NCBI GenBank assembly: GCA_027488715.1
Contig: JAIYBD010000186.1
Coordinates: 1-6,753 of the forward strand
DNA: 6,753 bases
Direction of reading: 5' to 3'
Source: Bacteroidota bacterium
GTDB taxonomy: Bacteria > Bacteroidota > Bacteroidia > UBA7662 > CANHCV01
In this document: piece after piece, positions 1 through 6,260 of the stretch
Position numbering within the stretch: the stretch's first letter is position 1
Layout: each line of letters opens with the position of its first letter
Program-made: the position numbers and the translations under genes
The notes under the pieces: model-generated
What the model saw: only the letters and a program-made list of their open reading frames with translations
Databases searched by the model: none
Told to the model about the DNA's origin: nothing

Positions 1-651
1 ATTCGTGTTTAGGTCAAACTCCATGGCCATGTTCGCAGATCTCCCGTTGGCTGTAACTACGGGAACCGAATTCATGGTTACTGGATTAGCTGAAACATCA
101 ACGTCCATCAATCGCCCAACGCTTCCATCGAGGTAATAGAAGTACAAATGATGCGTATTGGAGTTAAAAACAACCCCATCTCCAAAAAAACTAGAAATGG
201 TATTGGGCAAACTATCAACTAAAGTTGCAATACCGGTATTTGGATCTGTTACAGAAATATATCCACGAGCTCCTAATCTCTTTCCATGAACGGTATATAA
301 TTTCCCATTGCTTAAATCAACTTTGGTACCTACGCCAAAGTTAATTTGATTGGCCATGATAAAGTTATTCCTTTGGTTCACATTGTATGCCAATGTAACG
401 GGTTGATTATTTTGGTACGTAGCAATGTAAAAATTGCCGTTGTTGGAATTGAATGTTGACGACCCGGAAACTACACCGTTAATGGGTGCGGAATCGTTCA
501 TAACCGTTGGCAATGAAAGGGTGTCCCACTGCACAAACTCTTGTTTTCTAGTTGTAGGATTATTTCTAACCCCTACAAATTTCATGGATTGAGCTAACCC
601 AGAAATAGTTGAAAACGTAAATAAAACATGAATAAATTTTTTCATGATCAT
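1..651 (-). CDS. Exported protein of unknown function, possibly beta-propeller (3' part missing)
   Basis: An open frame runs without a stop from an ATG at 651 to the left edge, giving 217 codons with the C-terminus outside the window. A second ATG two codons in (643-645) begins MKKFIHVLFTFSTISGLAQS, a short signal peptide with a likely signal peptidase I cleavage after Ala-Gln, so the second ATG is an equally good start. The mature part has no Cys in view and is rich in Asn, Val, Thr and Gly. It shows loosely repeated strand patterns: NGNFYIATY, then NGKLYTVHG about 50 residues later, then THHLYFYYLDG after about 50 more. This suggests beta-propeller blades, but I see no diagnostic motif. Many flavobacterial proteins of this kind end in a T9SS sorting domain; that end is not visible here. 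It lies 37 bp downstream of pth with no terminator between, so some read-through from the prs operon is possible. Export is well supported; function is unknown. Confidence 0.8.
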   Translation of the reverse strand, partial: MIMKKFIHVLFTFSTISGLAQSMKFVGVRNNPTTRKQEFVQWDTLSLPTVMNDSAPINGVVSGSSTFNSNNGNFYIATYQNNQPVTLAYNVNQRNNFIMANQINFGVGTKVDLSNGKLYTVHGKRLGARGYISVTDPNTGIATLVDSLPNTISSFFGDGVVFNSNTHHLYFYYLDGSVGRLMDVDVSANPVTMNSVPVVTANGRSANMAMEFDLNTN

Positions 652-671
652 GATGGTGTTTAATTTTGCTT

Positions 672-679
672 CCAAGATA
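672..679 (-). promoter_or_regulatory. Possible -7 box for the exported protein at 1-651
   Basis: On the minus strand the sequence is TATCTTGG, close to the Bacteroidetes -7 consensus TAnnTTTG, and it lies 20 nt upstream of the first candidate ATG. I see no matching TTTG-type -33 element at the usual spacing, so this is weak. Confidence 0.2.
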
Positions 680-688
680 GTTGAAATT

Positions 689-1258
689 TCATTTCACTTC
701 ACCATTAAACTTGGTGGCTGTCATCTGCAATCCATTTTTTACAAAAGACTGAACACATTCCACCGAGCGTTGAATAGTTTCTACCAATAAGGACTGCTCT
801 TCAGAGGAGAACTTACCCAAAACATAATCGACTTGAAATCCTTTTGAGAATTCAGATCCAATTCCAAAACGAAGGCGTGGGTAATTGGTATGTCCGAGAA
901 CCGCTTGAATGTCTTTTAATCCGTTATGCCCTCCATCGGAGCCTTTAGCGCGCAAGCGCAACGTTCCCAAGGGGAGGGCCAAATCGTCGGTAATAACCAA
1001 CACATGCTGATGGGGGATTTTGTGTGCATCCATCCAATAACGAACCGCTTTTCCGCTGAGGTTCATGTACGTATTGGGTTTCACCAAAACCAACGTTTTT
1101 CCAGCATATCGCATCTCAGCAACATCCGCTAAACGATCGGTTTTAAATACAATGTTGGATGCCCCCGCAAGAGCATCCAACACCATAAAACCTGCATTGT
1201 GTCGCGTTTCAGCATACTCCGATCCTGGATTTCCAAGACCTACAATCAGGAACTTCAT
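689..1258 (-). CDS. pth: Peptidyl-tRNA hydrolase
   Basis: This enzyme hydrolyses the ester bond of peptidyl-tRNAs that drop off the ribosome, recycling the tRNA in the cytoplasm. The 189-residue product has the full bacterial Pth layout and a typical length. It opens with MKFLIVGLGNPGSEYAETRH, carrying the conserved Asn10 and catalytic His20. The substrate-binding TYMNLSG segment (Asn66) follows. Asp91 in ITDDLALPLG corresponds to E. coli Asp93, and the GGHNGLKDI motif supplies His111 and Asn112. Nothing essential is missing. The ATG at 1258 leaves a 12-bp gap after the rplY stop, so the gene is almost certainly the last member of a prs-rplY-pth operon. No good ribosome binding site precedes it, as is usual in this phylum. 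It ends in TGA, and no hairpin terminator is visible in the 37 bp before the next gene. Confidence 0.97.
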   Translation of the reverse strand: MKFLIVGLGNPGSEYAETRHNAGFMVLDALAGASNIVFKTDRLADVAEMRYAGKTLVLVKPNTYMNLSGKAVRYWMDAHKIPHQHVLVITDDLALPLGTLRLRAKGSDGGHNGLKDIQAVLGHTNYPRLRFGIGSEFSKGFQVDYVLGKFSSEEQSLLVETIQRSVECVQSFVKNGLQMTATKFNGEVK

Positions 1259-1270
1259 ATTTCAGAAGAA

Positions 1271-1828
1271 TTAGTCTTTCTTCATTCCACGTTGTGCCTT
1301 CACGTAGCAAACGGGGTTGTTCGGAGCAGCCAAAATGGTTACACCAGAAACGTTGATTTCTTTCACACGAACCAAACCACCTACTTCCAAGTGGCCAATT
1401 CCCACTTCAAGGAAATCAGGCATGTCTTTCTTCAAGGCTTTTACGCGCAATTTACGCTCACGAACCATGAATTTACCCCCTGCCAATACACCTAAAGCAG
1501 TGCCGGTAAACTTCAATGGCAAGTCCATTTTCACAGGCTTATCTTCCTGAACTAACAAAAAGTCAACGTGCATCAACGCAGTACTGATGGGGTGATATTG
1601 AGAATCTTGAACAATGGCAAGGTACTTTTTACCTTCGATGTTCAATTCAATGAATGATTTTTCAGGAGTGTAAATAATGTCCTTGAAATCATAACCGTGG
1701 GCCCAGAAAGAAACTTGGTTCTCCCCTCCATACAGAATGCATGGAATGCGGTCGTAAGCACGCAATTCGTTGCTTCCTGTTTTCCCTACGCTTTCACGAA
1801 GAAAGCCGCTCAATTGGATGGTTTTCAT
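1271..1828 (-). CDS. rplY: 50S ribosomal protein bL25, long (Ctc/TL5) form
   Basis: bL25 binds 5S rRNA in the large ribosomal subunit; the long form with an extra C-terminal domain is also called Ctc, a general stress protein, or TL5. In this 185-residue product, residues 1 to about 93 form the L25 domain, with the RESVGK segment (11-16), IPCILYGG (28-35) and the typical QDSQYHP...HVDF block (74-90). Residues from about 95 form the beta-rich TL5 domain, including the conserved GVLAGG segment near 113-118. Some bacterial homologues have longer, acidic C-terminal tails; this one stops after a short basic tail (QRGMKKD). Its ATG lies 11 bp after the prs stop, separated by an A and a run of ten T on the coding strand, and 12 bp separate it from pth downstream. 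Co-transcription is strongly suggested. Confidence 0.96.
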   Translation of the reverse strand: MKTIQLSGFLRESVGKTGSNELRAYDRIPCILYGGENQVSFWAHGYDFKDIIYTPEKSFIELNIEGKKYLAIVQDSQYHPISTALMHVDFLLVQEDKPVKMDLPLKFTGTALGVLAGGKFMVRERKLRVKALKKDMPDFLEVGIGHLEVGGLVRVKEINVSGVTILAAPNNPVCYVKAQRGMKKD

Positions 1829-1839
1829 AAAAAAAAAAT

Positions 1840-2793
1840 TTAAATGTTTATTTCAAAAAGATTGTTGATGGATTGGTGTTCGTTCACGCTGCGAATTGCT
1901 TTTGCAAACAAATCAGCAACAGAAATAACACGAATCTTAGCGTGGTCTTCACCTTCACGAAGCGGAAGCGTATCGGCAACAACCACTTCAACCAAAGAAG
2001 ATTTATTGATGTTATTATACGCTTCACCCGATAAAACAGGGTGGGTACAACATGCTCTTACCGAACGAGCTCCTCTTTCCATGATGGCATCCGCCACTTT
2101 ACAGATAGTCCCTGCCGTGTCGATGATATCATCGATGATAACAACATCGCGATCTTTAACGTCACCGATCAACGTAATGGATTCTACCTTGTTGGCCTCT
2201 TTACGCACTTTGTCGCAAACCACCATATCGGCATCCAATTTTTTCAAATACGAACGCACTCGACTTGCAGCACCCATATCCGGAGCACAAATGGTAAGTT
2301 TGTCCAAATTCAACGACTGAATGTAAGGAATGAAGATTTTAGAAGCGTACAAGTGATCAACGGGAACATTGAAAAACCCTTGAATTTGGGCTGCGTGCAA
2401 GTCCATGGTCATCACCCGATAAACACCAGCTGCAGAAAGCAAGTCGGCAACCAAACGCGCGCCAATGGCAACACGTGGCTTATCTTTTCGGTCTTGGCGC
2501 GCCATACCAAAATAAGGAATCACCGCTGTGATGTAGTGGGCAGAAGCACGCTTTGCTGCATCAATCATCATCAGCAATTCCATCAAATTATCTTGAGGAG
2601 CAAACGTACTTTGAATCAAAAAAACATCGCAACCGCGAACCGTTTCATCAAAACTAACGGCAAACTCCCCGTCTTTGAATCGGTTAATGGTTACACTTCC
2701 AAGTTCTTTCCCATACGATTTAGCGATTTTTTCAGCTAAGTACCGGGAACTTTGTCCTGAAAATAATTTGGTTTCGTTGATCCGTGCTGGCAT
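1840..2793 (-). CDS. prs: Ribose-phosphate pyrophosphokinase (PRPP synthetase, class I)
   Basis: It makes 5-phosphoribosyl-1-pyrophosphate from ribose 5-phosphate and ATP, feeding purine, pyrimidine, NAD, histidine and tryptophan synthesis. The product has 317 residues, the usual length. Key segments are FSGQSSRYLAEKI near the N-terminus, RFKDGE (38-43), the ATP-binding PYFGMARQDRK (93-103), the metal-binding MTMDLHAAQIQGFF (128-141, His133), the catalytic flexible-loop segment DKVRKEAN (194-201), and the PRPP-binding loop VVIIDDIIDTAGT (217-229). All are intact. The ATG at 2793 follows a short leader that contains a plausible Bacteroidetes promoter. This is the first gene of the prs-rplY-pth operon, an order conserved across many bacteria. 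The long open frames on the opposite strand here are antisense shadows. Confidence 0.98.
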   Translation of the reverse strand: MPARINETKLFSGQSSRYLAEKIAKSYGKELGSVTINRFKDGEFAVSFDETVRGCDVFLIQSTFAPQDNLMELLMMIDAAKRASAHYITAVIPYFGMARQDRKDKPRVAIGARLVADLLSAAGVYRVMTMDLHAAQIQGFFNVPVDHLYASKIFIPYIQSLNLDKLTICAPDMGAASRVRSYLKKLDADMVVCDKVRKEANKVESITLIGDVKDRDVVIIDDIIDTAGTICKVADAIMERGARSVRACCTHPVLSGEAYNNINKSSLVEVVVADTLPLREGEDHAKIRVISVADLFAKAIRSVNEHQSINNLFEINI

Positions 2794-2809
2794 GATTTCT
2801 AAGGTTGCG

Positions 2810-2840
2810 CGAAGATAGTAAATGAATTTCAGCTATCCAA
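2810..2840 (-). promoter_or_regulatory. Likely promoter of the prs-rplY-pth operon
   Basis: On the minus strand a TTG (2840-2838) is followed by 20 nt and then TATCTTCG (2817-2810). This fits the Bacteroidetes pattern of TTG or TTTG, a spacer of about 19-21 nt, and TAnnTTTG, with one mismatch in the -7 box. Transcription would begin roughly 10 nt before the prs ATG, giving a very short leader. The TTG sits immediately after the T-tract of the preceding terminator. Confidence 0.45.
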
Positions 2841-2841
2841 T

Positions 2842-2866
2842 AAAAAACCCGACCTTTTGGGCCGGG
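2842..2866 (-). terminator. Rho-independent terminator of the exported propeller gene
   Basis: Read on the minus strand, CCCGGCC and GGTCGGG form a 7-bp stem (one G-U pair) with a CAAAA loop, followed by six T. It begins 22 bp after the TAA of the gene at 2889-4553. On the plus strand the stem has an A-C mismatch and no T-tract, so it acts on minus-strand transcripts only. Confidence 0.9.
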
Positions 2867-2888
2867 CTAAAAACTGATATTTAAAACA

Positions 2889-4553
2889 TTACATCTTTAC
2901 CATTTTGCGAGTTTCGATTTTGCCATTCTGAATCATTTGTACAAAGTAGGCACCCGAATTAAAACCGGCTACATCAATTGTTTTATTGGATTGATTTCCC
3001 ATAAATTCTTTCAAAACCACTTTTCCATGAGCATCTAAAATTTGAATTTCAGATGATGATCCTTCGTTCTTAACTTGTACAAAATCGGTGGCCAGGGTTG
3101 GAAAAACATTCCAGCTCAACTTCGATTCCTCGGAAGTAACACCATTGGCCATTTGGGTAGTAAAACGAACCTCAAAACCATCCATTCCACCTTGTGCAGA
3201 AAATGCAGCCAAACGGAAGGAAGGATCAAAATTTACCGTTTCTTCAAAGCTTCCTACCATCACCAACTCTTGACCTACCATCGCCATTCCGCGAACCGCT
3301 TCTTGTCCGATGCCGCCAAATCTAGTCATCTCTTGATAAACACCCATTTTATCAAATCCCACCAAGAAAATGTCTGACATTCCGGCACTGAAAAATTCAC
3401 CACCATTTTGAGTAGGATTAAAGTCAAATTGAGAAGCCGATTCTCCACTCACCCAAAGGCGATTCATTCCTTGAATTTCAATTTCAGAAATTTGATCGTT
3501 ATCATTTCCTCCATAGGAATTAGCCCAAATCACGTTTCCATTAAGCTCCAATCTCGCTAAAAATGCATCCGATTCCCCATTGGAGGTCAACGAAAACCCA
3601 CCCATTTGAATGGTTTGATGATAGAAGCCGCCCACAAAAATTTCATTTTGATTTGAAACTTCAAGGGTAGTTGCGAAATCGTTACCTACTCCACCGAAGT
3701 TTTTCATGAAAAGTGGATTTCCTTGTCCGTCGAAACGACTAACGAAGAAATCATAATTTCCTTCAGTTTGAACATACAAGGAAGCATTGAAAGGATTTAA
3801 ATCAATAGGGCGATTGAATCCGCCGGTAATTACCATGTTTCCAGACTGATCGTAAGCGATAGCACCCAAGCGATCATTGCCAGTAGATCCAATTTTAAAC
3901 GCTTCAATCACGGGAGCGCAACGACCTTGAATATAACGAACGAAGAAAATATCGGTTCCGCCGTTCGACATCAATTGGGTATTCGTTCCAGAACCGGCGG
4001 GACCAAAGGTTGCCAAGCCAGAAAATTCACCGGCCACTAAAATTTCTGTTGAATTGTTGCTGCGAGCGAGGGCCTTCACTTTATCGTTTCCGGCTCCACC
4101 CAACGTCCAAGATGTCATCAAAACTCCATCGGTATTGTATCGAACAACAAATCCATCGGCATTTCCAGCGCTTTGATAAACCGTTCCATCCAAATCGATG
4201 CTACCACGGAAAGATCCACCTAAAACCAATTCTCCATTTTGAGCCTCAATCAACACCGGCGACTCTTCGTTTTCGATGGTACCAATGGACTTCAACCAAG
4301 AAATCTGACCAAGAGCATTTTTCTTCATTAAGAAGATATCTTTCCCACCTGTAGAAGTAATGGAAAATCCACCCATGCTCAATGAACCTTCGTAGGTACC
4401 TGCATAAAATAGGTCACCTTGTTGGTTGGTTACAACCTCACGAATCTCTTCAGCCTGAAAGCCTGAAGTGGAAGATGCATCTTTAAAGTTCAATTGCGCT
4501 TGCGCAATGGTTGCTGAAAAGATGATGGCGGCGGAGGTGATGAAATTTTTCAT
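2889..4553 (-). CDS. Exported seven-bladed beta-propeller-like protein with T9SS sorting domain
   Basis: The 554-residue product starts with a clear signal peptide, MKNFITSAAIIFSATIAQAQ, probably cleaved after Ala-Gln-Ala. Residues about 34-465 carry a repeat of 61-68 residues. Its most visible strand is D-x-F-x-x-R-like, at about 72 (KDIFLMKK), 133 (DGFVVRY), 201 (DIFFVRY), 268 (DFFVSRF), 329 (DAFLARL), 394 (DIFLVGF) and 458 (DGFEVRF). Each is usually followed by a Gly-rich turn with N-D (GGAGNDK, GSTGNDR, GGVGNDF) and a G-x-F or G-E strand. This resembles SBBP-type propeller repeats. The N-terminal half repeat (34-65) and C-terminal half repeat (455-465) could close one blade, giving seven. 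Residues about 481-554 form a type A T9SS C-terminal domain: WNVFPTLATDFVQV, SSSEIQILDAHGKVV, GFNSGAYFVQMIQNGK and RKMVKM. The protein should be secreted or anchored on the cell surface. No enzymatic motif is evident; ligand and role are unknown. Confidence 0.93.
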   Translation of the reverse strand: MKNFITSAAIIFSATIAQAQLNFKDASSTSGFQAEEIREVVTNQQGDLFYAGTYEGSLSMGGFSITSTGGKDIFLMKKNALGQISWLKSIGTIENEESPVLIEAQNGELVLGGSFRGSIDLDGTVYQSAGNADGFVVRYNTDGVLMTSWTLGGAGNDKVKALARSNNSTEILVAGEFSGLATFGPAGSGTNTQLMSNGGTDIFFVRYIQGRCAPVIEAFKIGSTGNDRLGAIAYDQSGNMVITGGFNRPIDLNPFNASLYVQTEGNYDFFVSRFDGQGNPLFMKNFGGVGNDFATTLEVSNQNEIFVGGFYHQTIQMGGFSLTSNGESDAFLARLELNGNVIWANSYGGNDNDQISEIEIQGMNRLWVSGESASQFDFNPTQNGGEFFSAGMSDIFLVGFDKMGVYQEMTRFGGIGQEAVRGMAMVGQELVMVGSFEETVNFDPSFRLAAFSAQGGMDGFEVRFTTQMANGVTSEESKLSWNVFPTLATDFVQVKNEGSSSEIQILDAHGKVVLKEFMGNQSNKTIDVAGFNSGAYFVQMIQNGKIETRKMVKM

Positions 4554-4615
4554 TTTCTTGTTGTTTTCCTTCTGCTAAATACCACATCGACAACTTGCCA
4601 TTTTCATCAACAACT

Positions 4616-4681
4616 TTCAAAGCTTTGAACAAGTAATGAAAATTCAATTTTTGAATTATTTTTGAAACTTTTGAATCAAAA
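4616..4681. repeat. Cluster of short palindromes in the leader of the propeller gene
   Basis: Three inverted repeats occur within 66 bp: TTCAAAGCTTTGAA (4616-4629, perfect 14 bp), AATTCAA-TTT-TTGAATT (4641-4657) and TTTTGA-A-TCAAAA (4669-4681). The heptamer TTTTGAA recurs at 4649-4655, 4660-4666 and 4669-4675, and again upstream at 4733-4739 and 4756-4762. The matches are exact, but in such AT-rich sequence some will arise by chance. They could be operator half-sites or leader hairpins. Confidence 0.45.
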
Positions 4682-4695
4682 AGATGGAATATTAC

Positions 4696-4703
4696 CAAAA
4701 TTA
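4696..4703 (-). promoter_or_regulatory. Possible -7 box of the propeller gene
   Basis: The minus strand reads TAATTTTG, an exact match to TAnnTTTG. It would give a leader of about 135 nt containing the palindrome cluster. No TTTG or TTG lies at the expected 19-21 nt upstream, so support is partial. The rest of the 4554-4804 gap holds only the palindromes and the terminator; I see no small gene in it. Confidence 0.3.
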
Positions 4704-4743
4704 CCAAACAACAAACCCTAGTTATCTCACTTTTTTGAAATGA

Positions 4744-4773
4744 AAAATGACCAATTTTTGAATTGGTCATTTT
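4744..4773 (-). terminator. AT-rich intrinsic terminator downstream of msrC
   Basis: A perfect 13-bp inverted repeat (4744-4756 and 4761-4773, arms AAAATGACCAATT and AATTGGTCATTTT) encloses a 4-nt loop, 31 bp beyond the msrC stop. Reading the minus strand, the stem runs into a stretch of five T. The symmetry means it could also act on plus-strand transcripts, but no plus-strand gene is present. Confidence 0.8.
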
Positions 4774-4804
4774 AAGTATTTGGCGAAGAATTTCAGATTT
4801 TGCC

Positions 4805-5305
4805 CTAAGGAATAAAATAGCCCATGCATTTCGCGGCCAATTGACTCACTTTTCTCAAGTGTTCAACATCCATTTCGGTAAAATCATTCAAGACATTGGA
4901 ATCGACATCCAAAACGCCAATAACGGCTCCATTTTCATCTTGAATAGGAATTACCACCTCACTTTTGCTTTGGGAACTGCAGGCGATGTGGCCAGGAAAC
5001 TCCTCTACATTAGGTACAAGGATGGGAGCGAGGTTTTTCCAAGCGGTACCGCAAACCCCTTTTCCGAAAGCAATTCGGGTGCAAGCGATGGGGCCTTGAA
5101 ATGGTCCAAGGACCAATTCCTCATCACGAACCAAATAAAAACCTACCCAGAAAAAAGAAAAGGTTTGATGCAACGCCGCTGCGATATTCGCCAAATTGGC
5201 CACATAATCAGACTCTCCTTCCACCAAGGCTTGCAACTGTGGCCAAAGCGCTATGTATTTTTCTTCTCGAGAAGCTTGTTGCGGAATTACTAAATTTTCT
5301 GCCAT
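4805..5305 (-). CDS. msrC: Free methionine-(R)-sulfoxide reductase (GAF-domain fRMsr)
   Basis: This cytoplasmic enzyme reduces free methionine-R-sulfoxide to methionine, usually with electrons from thioredoxin. The product is a single GAF domain of 166 residues from the ATG at 5305. Family hallmarks are FFWVGFYLV (51-59), ACTRIAFGKGVCGTAW (74-89) and GHIACSSQSKSEVVIP (105-120). They supply Cys75, Cys85 and Cys109, whose 10- and 24-residue spacing matches Cys84, Cys94 and Cys118 of the E. coli enzyme. Glu116 and the DENGAVIGVLDVDS segment are also typical. A TTG two codons earlier (5311) would overlap the miaE stop by 4 nt, but the ATG starts 2 nt after that stop and is the better choice. The tight junction implies translational coupling with miaE. 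The gene is followed by an intrinsic terminator. Confidence 0.95.
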   Translation of the reverse strand: MAENLVIPQQASREEKYIALWPQLQALVEGESDYVANLANIAAALHQTFSFFWVGFYLVRDEELVLGPFQGPIACTRIAFGKGVCGTAWKNLAPILVPNVEEFPGHIACSSQSKSEVVIPIQDENGAVIGVLDVDSNVLNDFTEMDVEHLRKVSQLAAKCMGYFIP

Positions 5306-5307
5306 GG

Positions 5308-5889
5308 TCAATGAATTCGGTGCGGATGAGGGGCAAAAGTAGCTAAGATTTCTTTTTCACGTTCTAAAAATTCATCCCAGCGTTTACGAACACGTTCACG
5401 GGGCAAATAGTATTCTGCTAAATTCATGAACAAGGTGTAATGCCCCGCTTCCGACACCATGAAATGATGATAAAATTCCCTCATGTACGGATCGTTCATT
5501 CCCAAACTCAACACCCGAAATCGTTCGCATGAACGTGCCTCGATTAAGGCACAGGTGAGCAACTGATCCAACATTTTTTGTTCTTTGCTCGCCCCTTTGA
5601 CATGAAAAGCCAATAACTGATTAACGTATTCATCCTTTCTTGGACGACCTAAGGCAATTCCTCGTTTTTCCATTTCCAATAAAACGGTTCGAAAATGCCC
5701 CCATTCTTCGGTTACCAACGGAGATACTTGTTTAACCAATTCCTCTTTATCAGAAAATTGAATGATGAGCGAAACGCATGAGGTTGCTGCCTTTTGTTCA
5801 CACCAGGCATGATCGGTAAGAATATATTCCAACGACATTTCGGCAACGGATGCCCAACGTGGATCGGTTGGTAATTTCAAATGCAACAT
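5308..5889 (-). CDS. miaE: tRNA-(ms2i6A37) hydroxylase MiaE
   Basis: MiaE is an oxygen-dependent diiron monooxygenase that hydroxylates the isopentenyl group of ms2i6A at position 37 of tRNAs reading U-starting codons. From the ATG at 5889 the product has 193 residues and begins MLHLKLPTDPRW, the usual family start. It shows the ferritin-like four-helix ligand set: Glu31 in LTDHAWCEQKAA, Glu62 and His65 in EEWGHF, Glu117 in IEARSCERF, and Glu147 and His150 in SEAGHYTLF, i.e. two E-x-x-H pairs plus two single Glu. A longer reading from a TTG at 5898 would begin inside the T-tract of the trxA terminator and is rejected. Its TGA stop at 5308 is 2 nt before the msrC ATG, so the two genes form a unit. 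No promoter consensus is visible in the few bases upstream. Confidence 0.93.
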   Translation of the reverse strand: MLHLKLPTDPRWASVAEMSLEYILTDHAWCEQKAATSCVSLIIQFSDKEELVKQVSPLVTEEWGHFRTVLLEMEKRGIALGRPRKDEYVNQLLAFHVKGASKEQKMLDQLLTCALIEARSCERFRVLSLGMNDPYMREFYHHFMVSEAGHYTLFMNLAEYYLPRERVRKRWDEFLEREKEILATFAPHPHRIH

Positions 5890-5896
5890 AAATTCC

Positions 5897-5922
5897 AAAA
5901 AAAAGCCCCGAAATTTCGGGGC
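5897..5922 (-). terminator. Rho-independent terminator of trxA
   Basis: The palindrome GCCCCGAAATTTCGGGGC (5905-5922) forms a 7-bp GC-rich stem with an AATT loop, followed on the minus strand by eight T. It lies 8 nt beyond the trxA stop and ends only 7 nt before the miaE ATG. Confidence 0.93.
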
Positions 5923-5930
5923 CTGATCTT

Positions 5931-6248
5931 TTACATTAAGGCGGCCAGTTTATCCTGCAATTGCTTTTTGGTAGCAACACCTACGTGTTTATCCACGACT
6001 TGTCCGTCTTTGAAAAACAACAAGGTTGGAATGTTACGAATACCGAACTCCATAGCTAAATCGCCTTCAGCGTCTACATCTACTTTGCCGATTACCGCAG
6101 TATCGCCCATTTCGTTGGCAATTTCTTCCACTACTGGACCTACCATGCGGCAGGGACCACACCATGCAGCCCAGAAATCAACCAATGCTACTTTTCCTGA
6201 ATTTTTTACCAGCTCTTCGAAATTGCCGGTTGTAATTGTATGTGCCAT
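5931..6248 (-). CDS. trxA: Thioredoxin
   Basis: A small cytoplasmic dithiol-disulfide oxidoreductase, kept reduced by thioredoxin reductase, that donates electrons to ribonucleotide reductase, peroxiredoxins and methionine sulfoxide reductases. The 105-residue product has the classic fold and length. It contains VDFWAAWCGPC with active-site Cys30 and Cys33, the buried Asp24, and the cis-proline Pro74 in RNIPTLLFFKDGQ. There is no signal peptide, so it is the cytoplasmic type. It follows dnaE by 45 bp on the same strand, has its own -7 box, and is closed by a strong terminator, so it can be expressed as a single gene. Confidence 0.98.
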   Translation of the reverse strand: MAHTITTGNFEELVKNSGKVALVDFWAAWCGPCRMVGPVVEEIANEMGDTAVIGKVDVDAEGDLAMEFGIRNIPTLLFFKDGQVVDKHVGVATKKQLQDKLAALM

Positions 6249-6260
6249 AATTATTTTTTA

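Noticed and set aside
1829..1838. The ten-T run before rplY as an intrinsic terminator
   Set aside because: There is no GC-rich inverted repeat in the 3' end of prs before it, so the hairpin half of a terminator is missing.
2041..2739. A 232-codon open frame on the plus strand
   Set aside because: It lies fully antisense to prs, whose every motif is intact, and its translation has low-complexity Asn/His/Ile content with no recognisable domain.
4483..4770. A 95-codon open frame on the minus strand in the 251-bp intergenic gap
   Set aside because: It starts inside the msrC terminator hairpin, overlaps the signal peptide region of the propeller gene in another frame, and has no domain or credible composition.
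4763..5293. A 176-codon open frame on the plus strand
   Set aside because: It is antisense to msrC; the msrC protein carries all three family cysteines, while this translation resembles nothing.
5890..5898. A TTG start for miaE at 5898, adding three residues
   Set aside because: The codon would begin in the T-tract of the trxA terminator, and the ATG at 5889 gives the usual short N-terminus before LKLPTDPRW.
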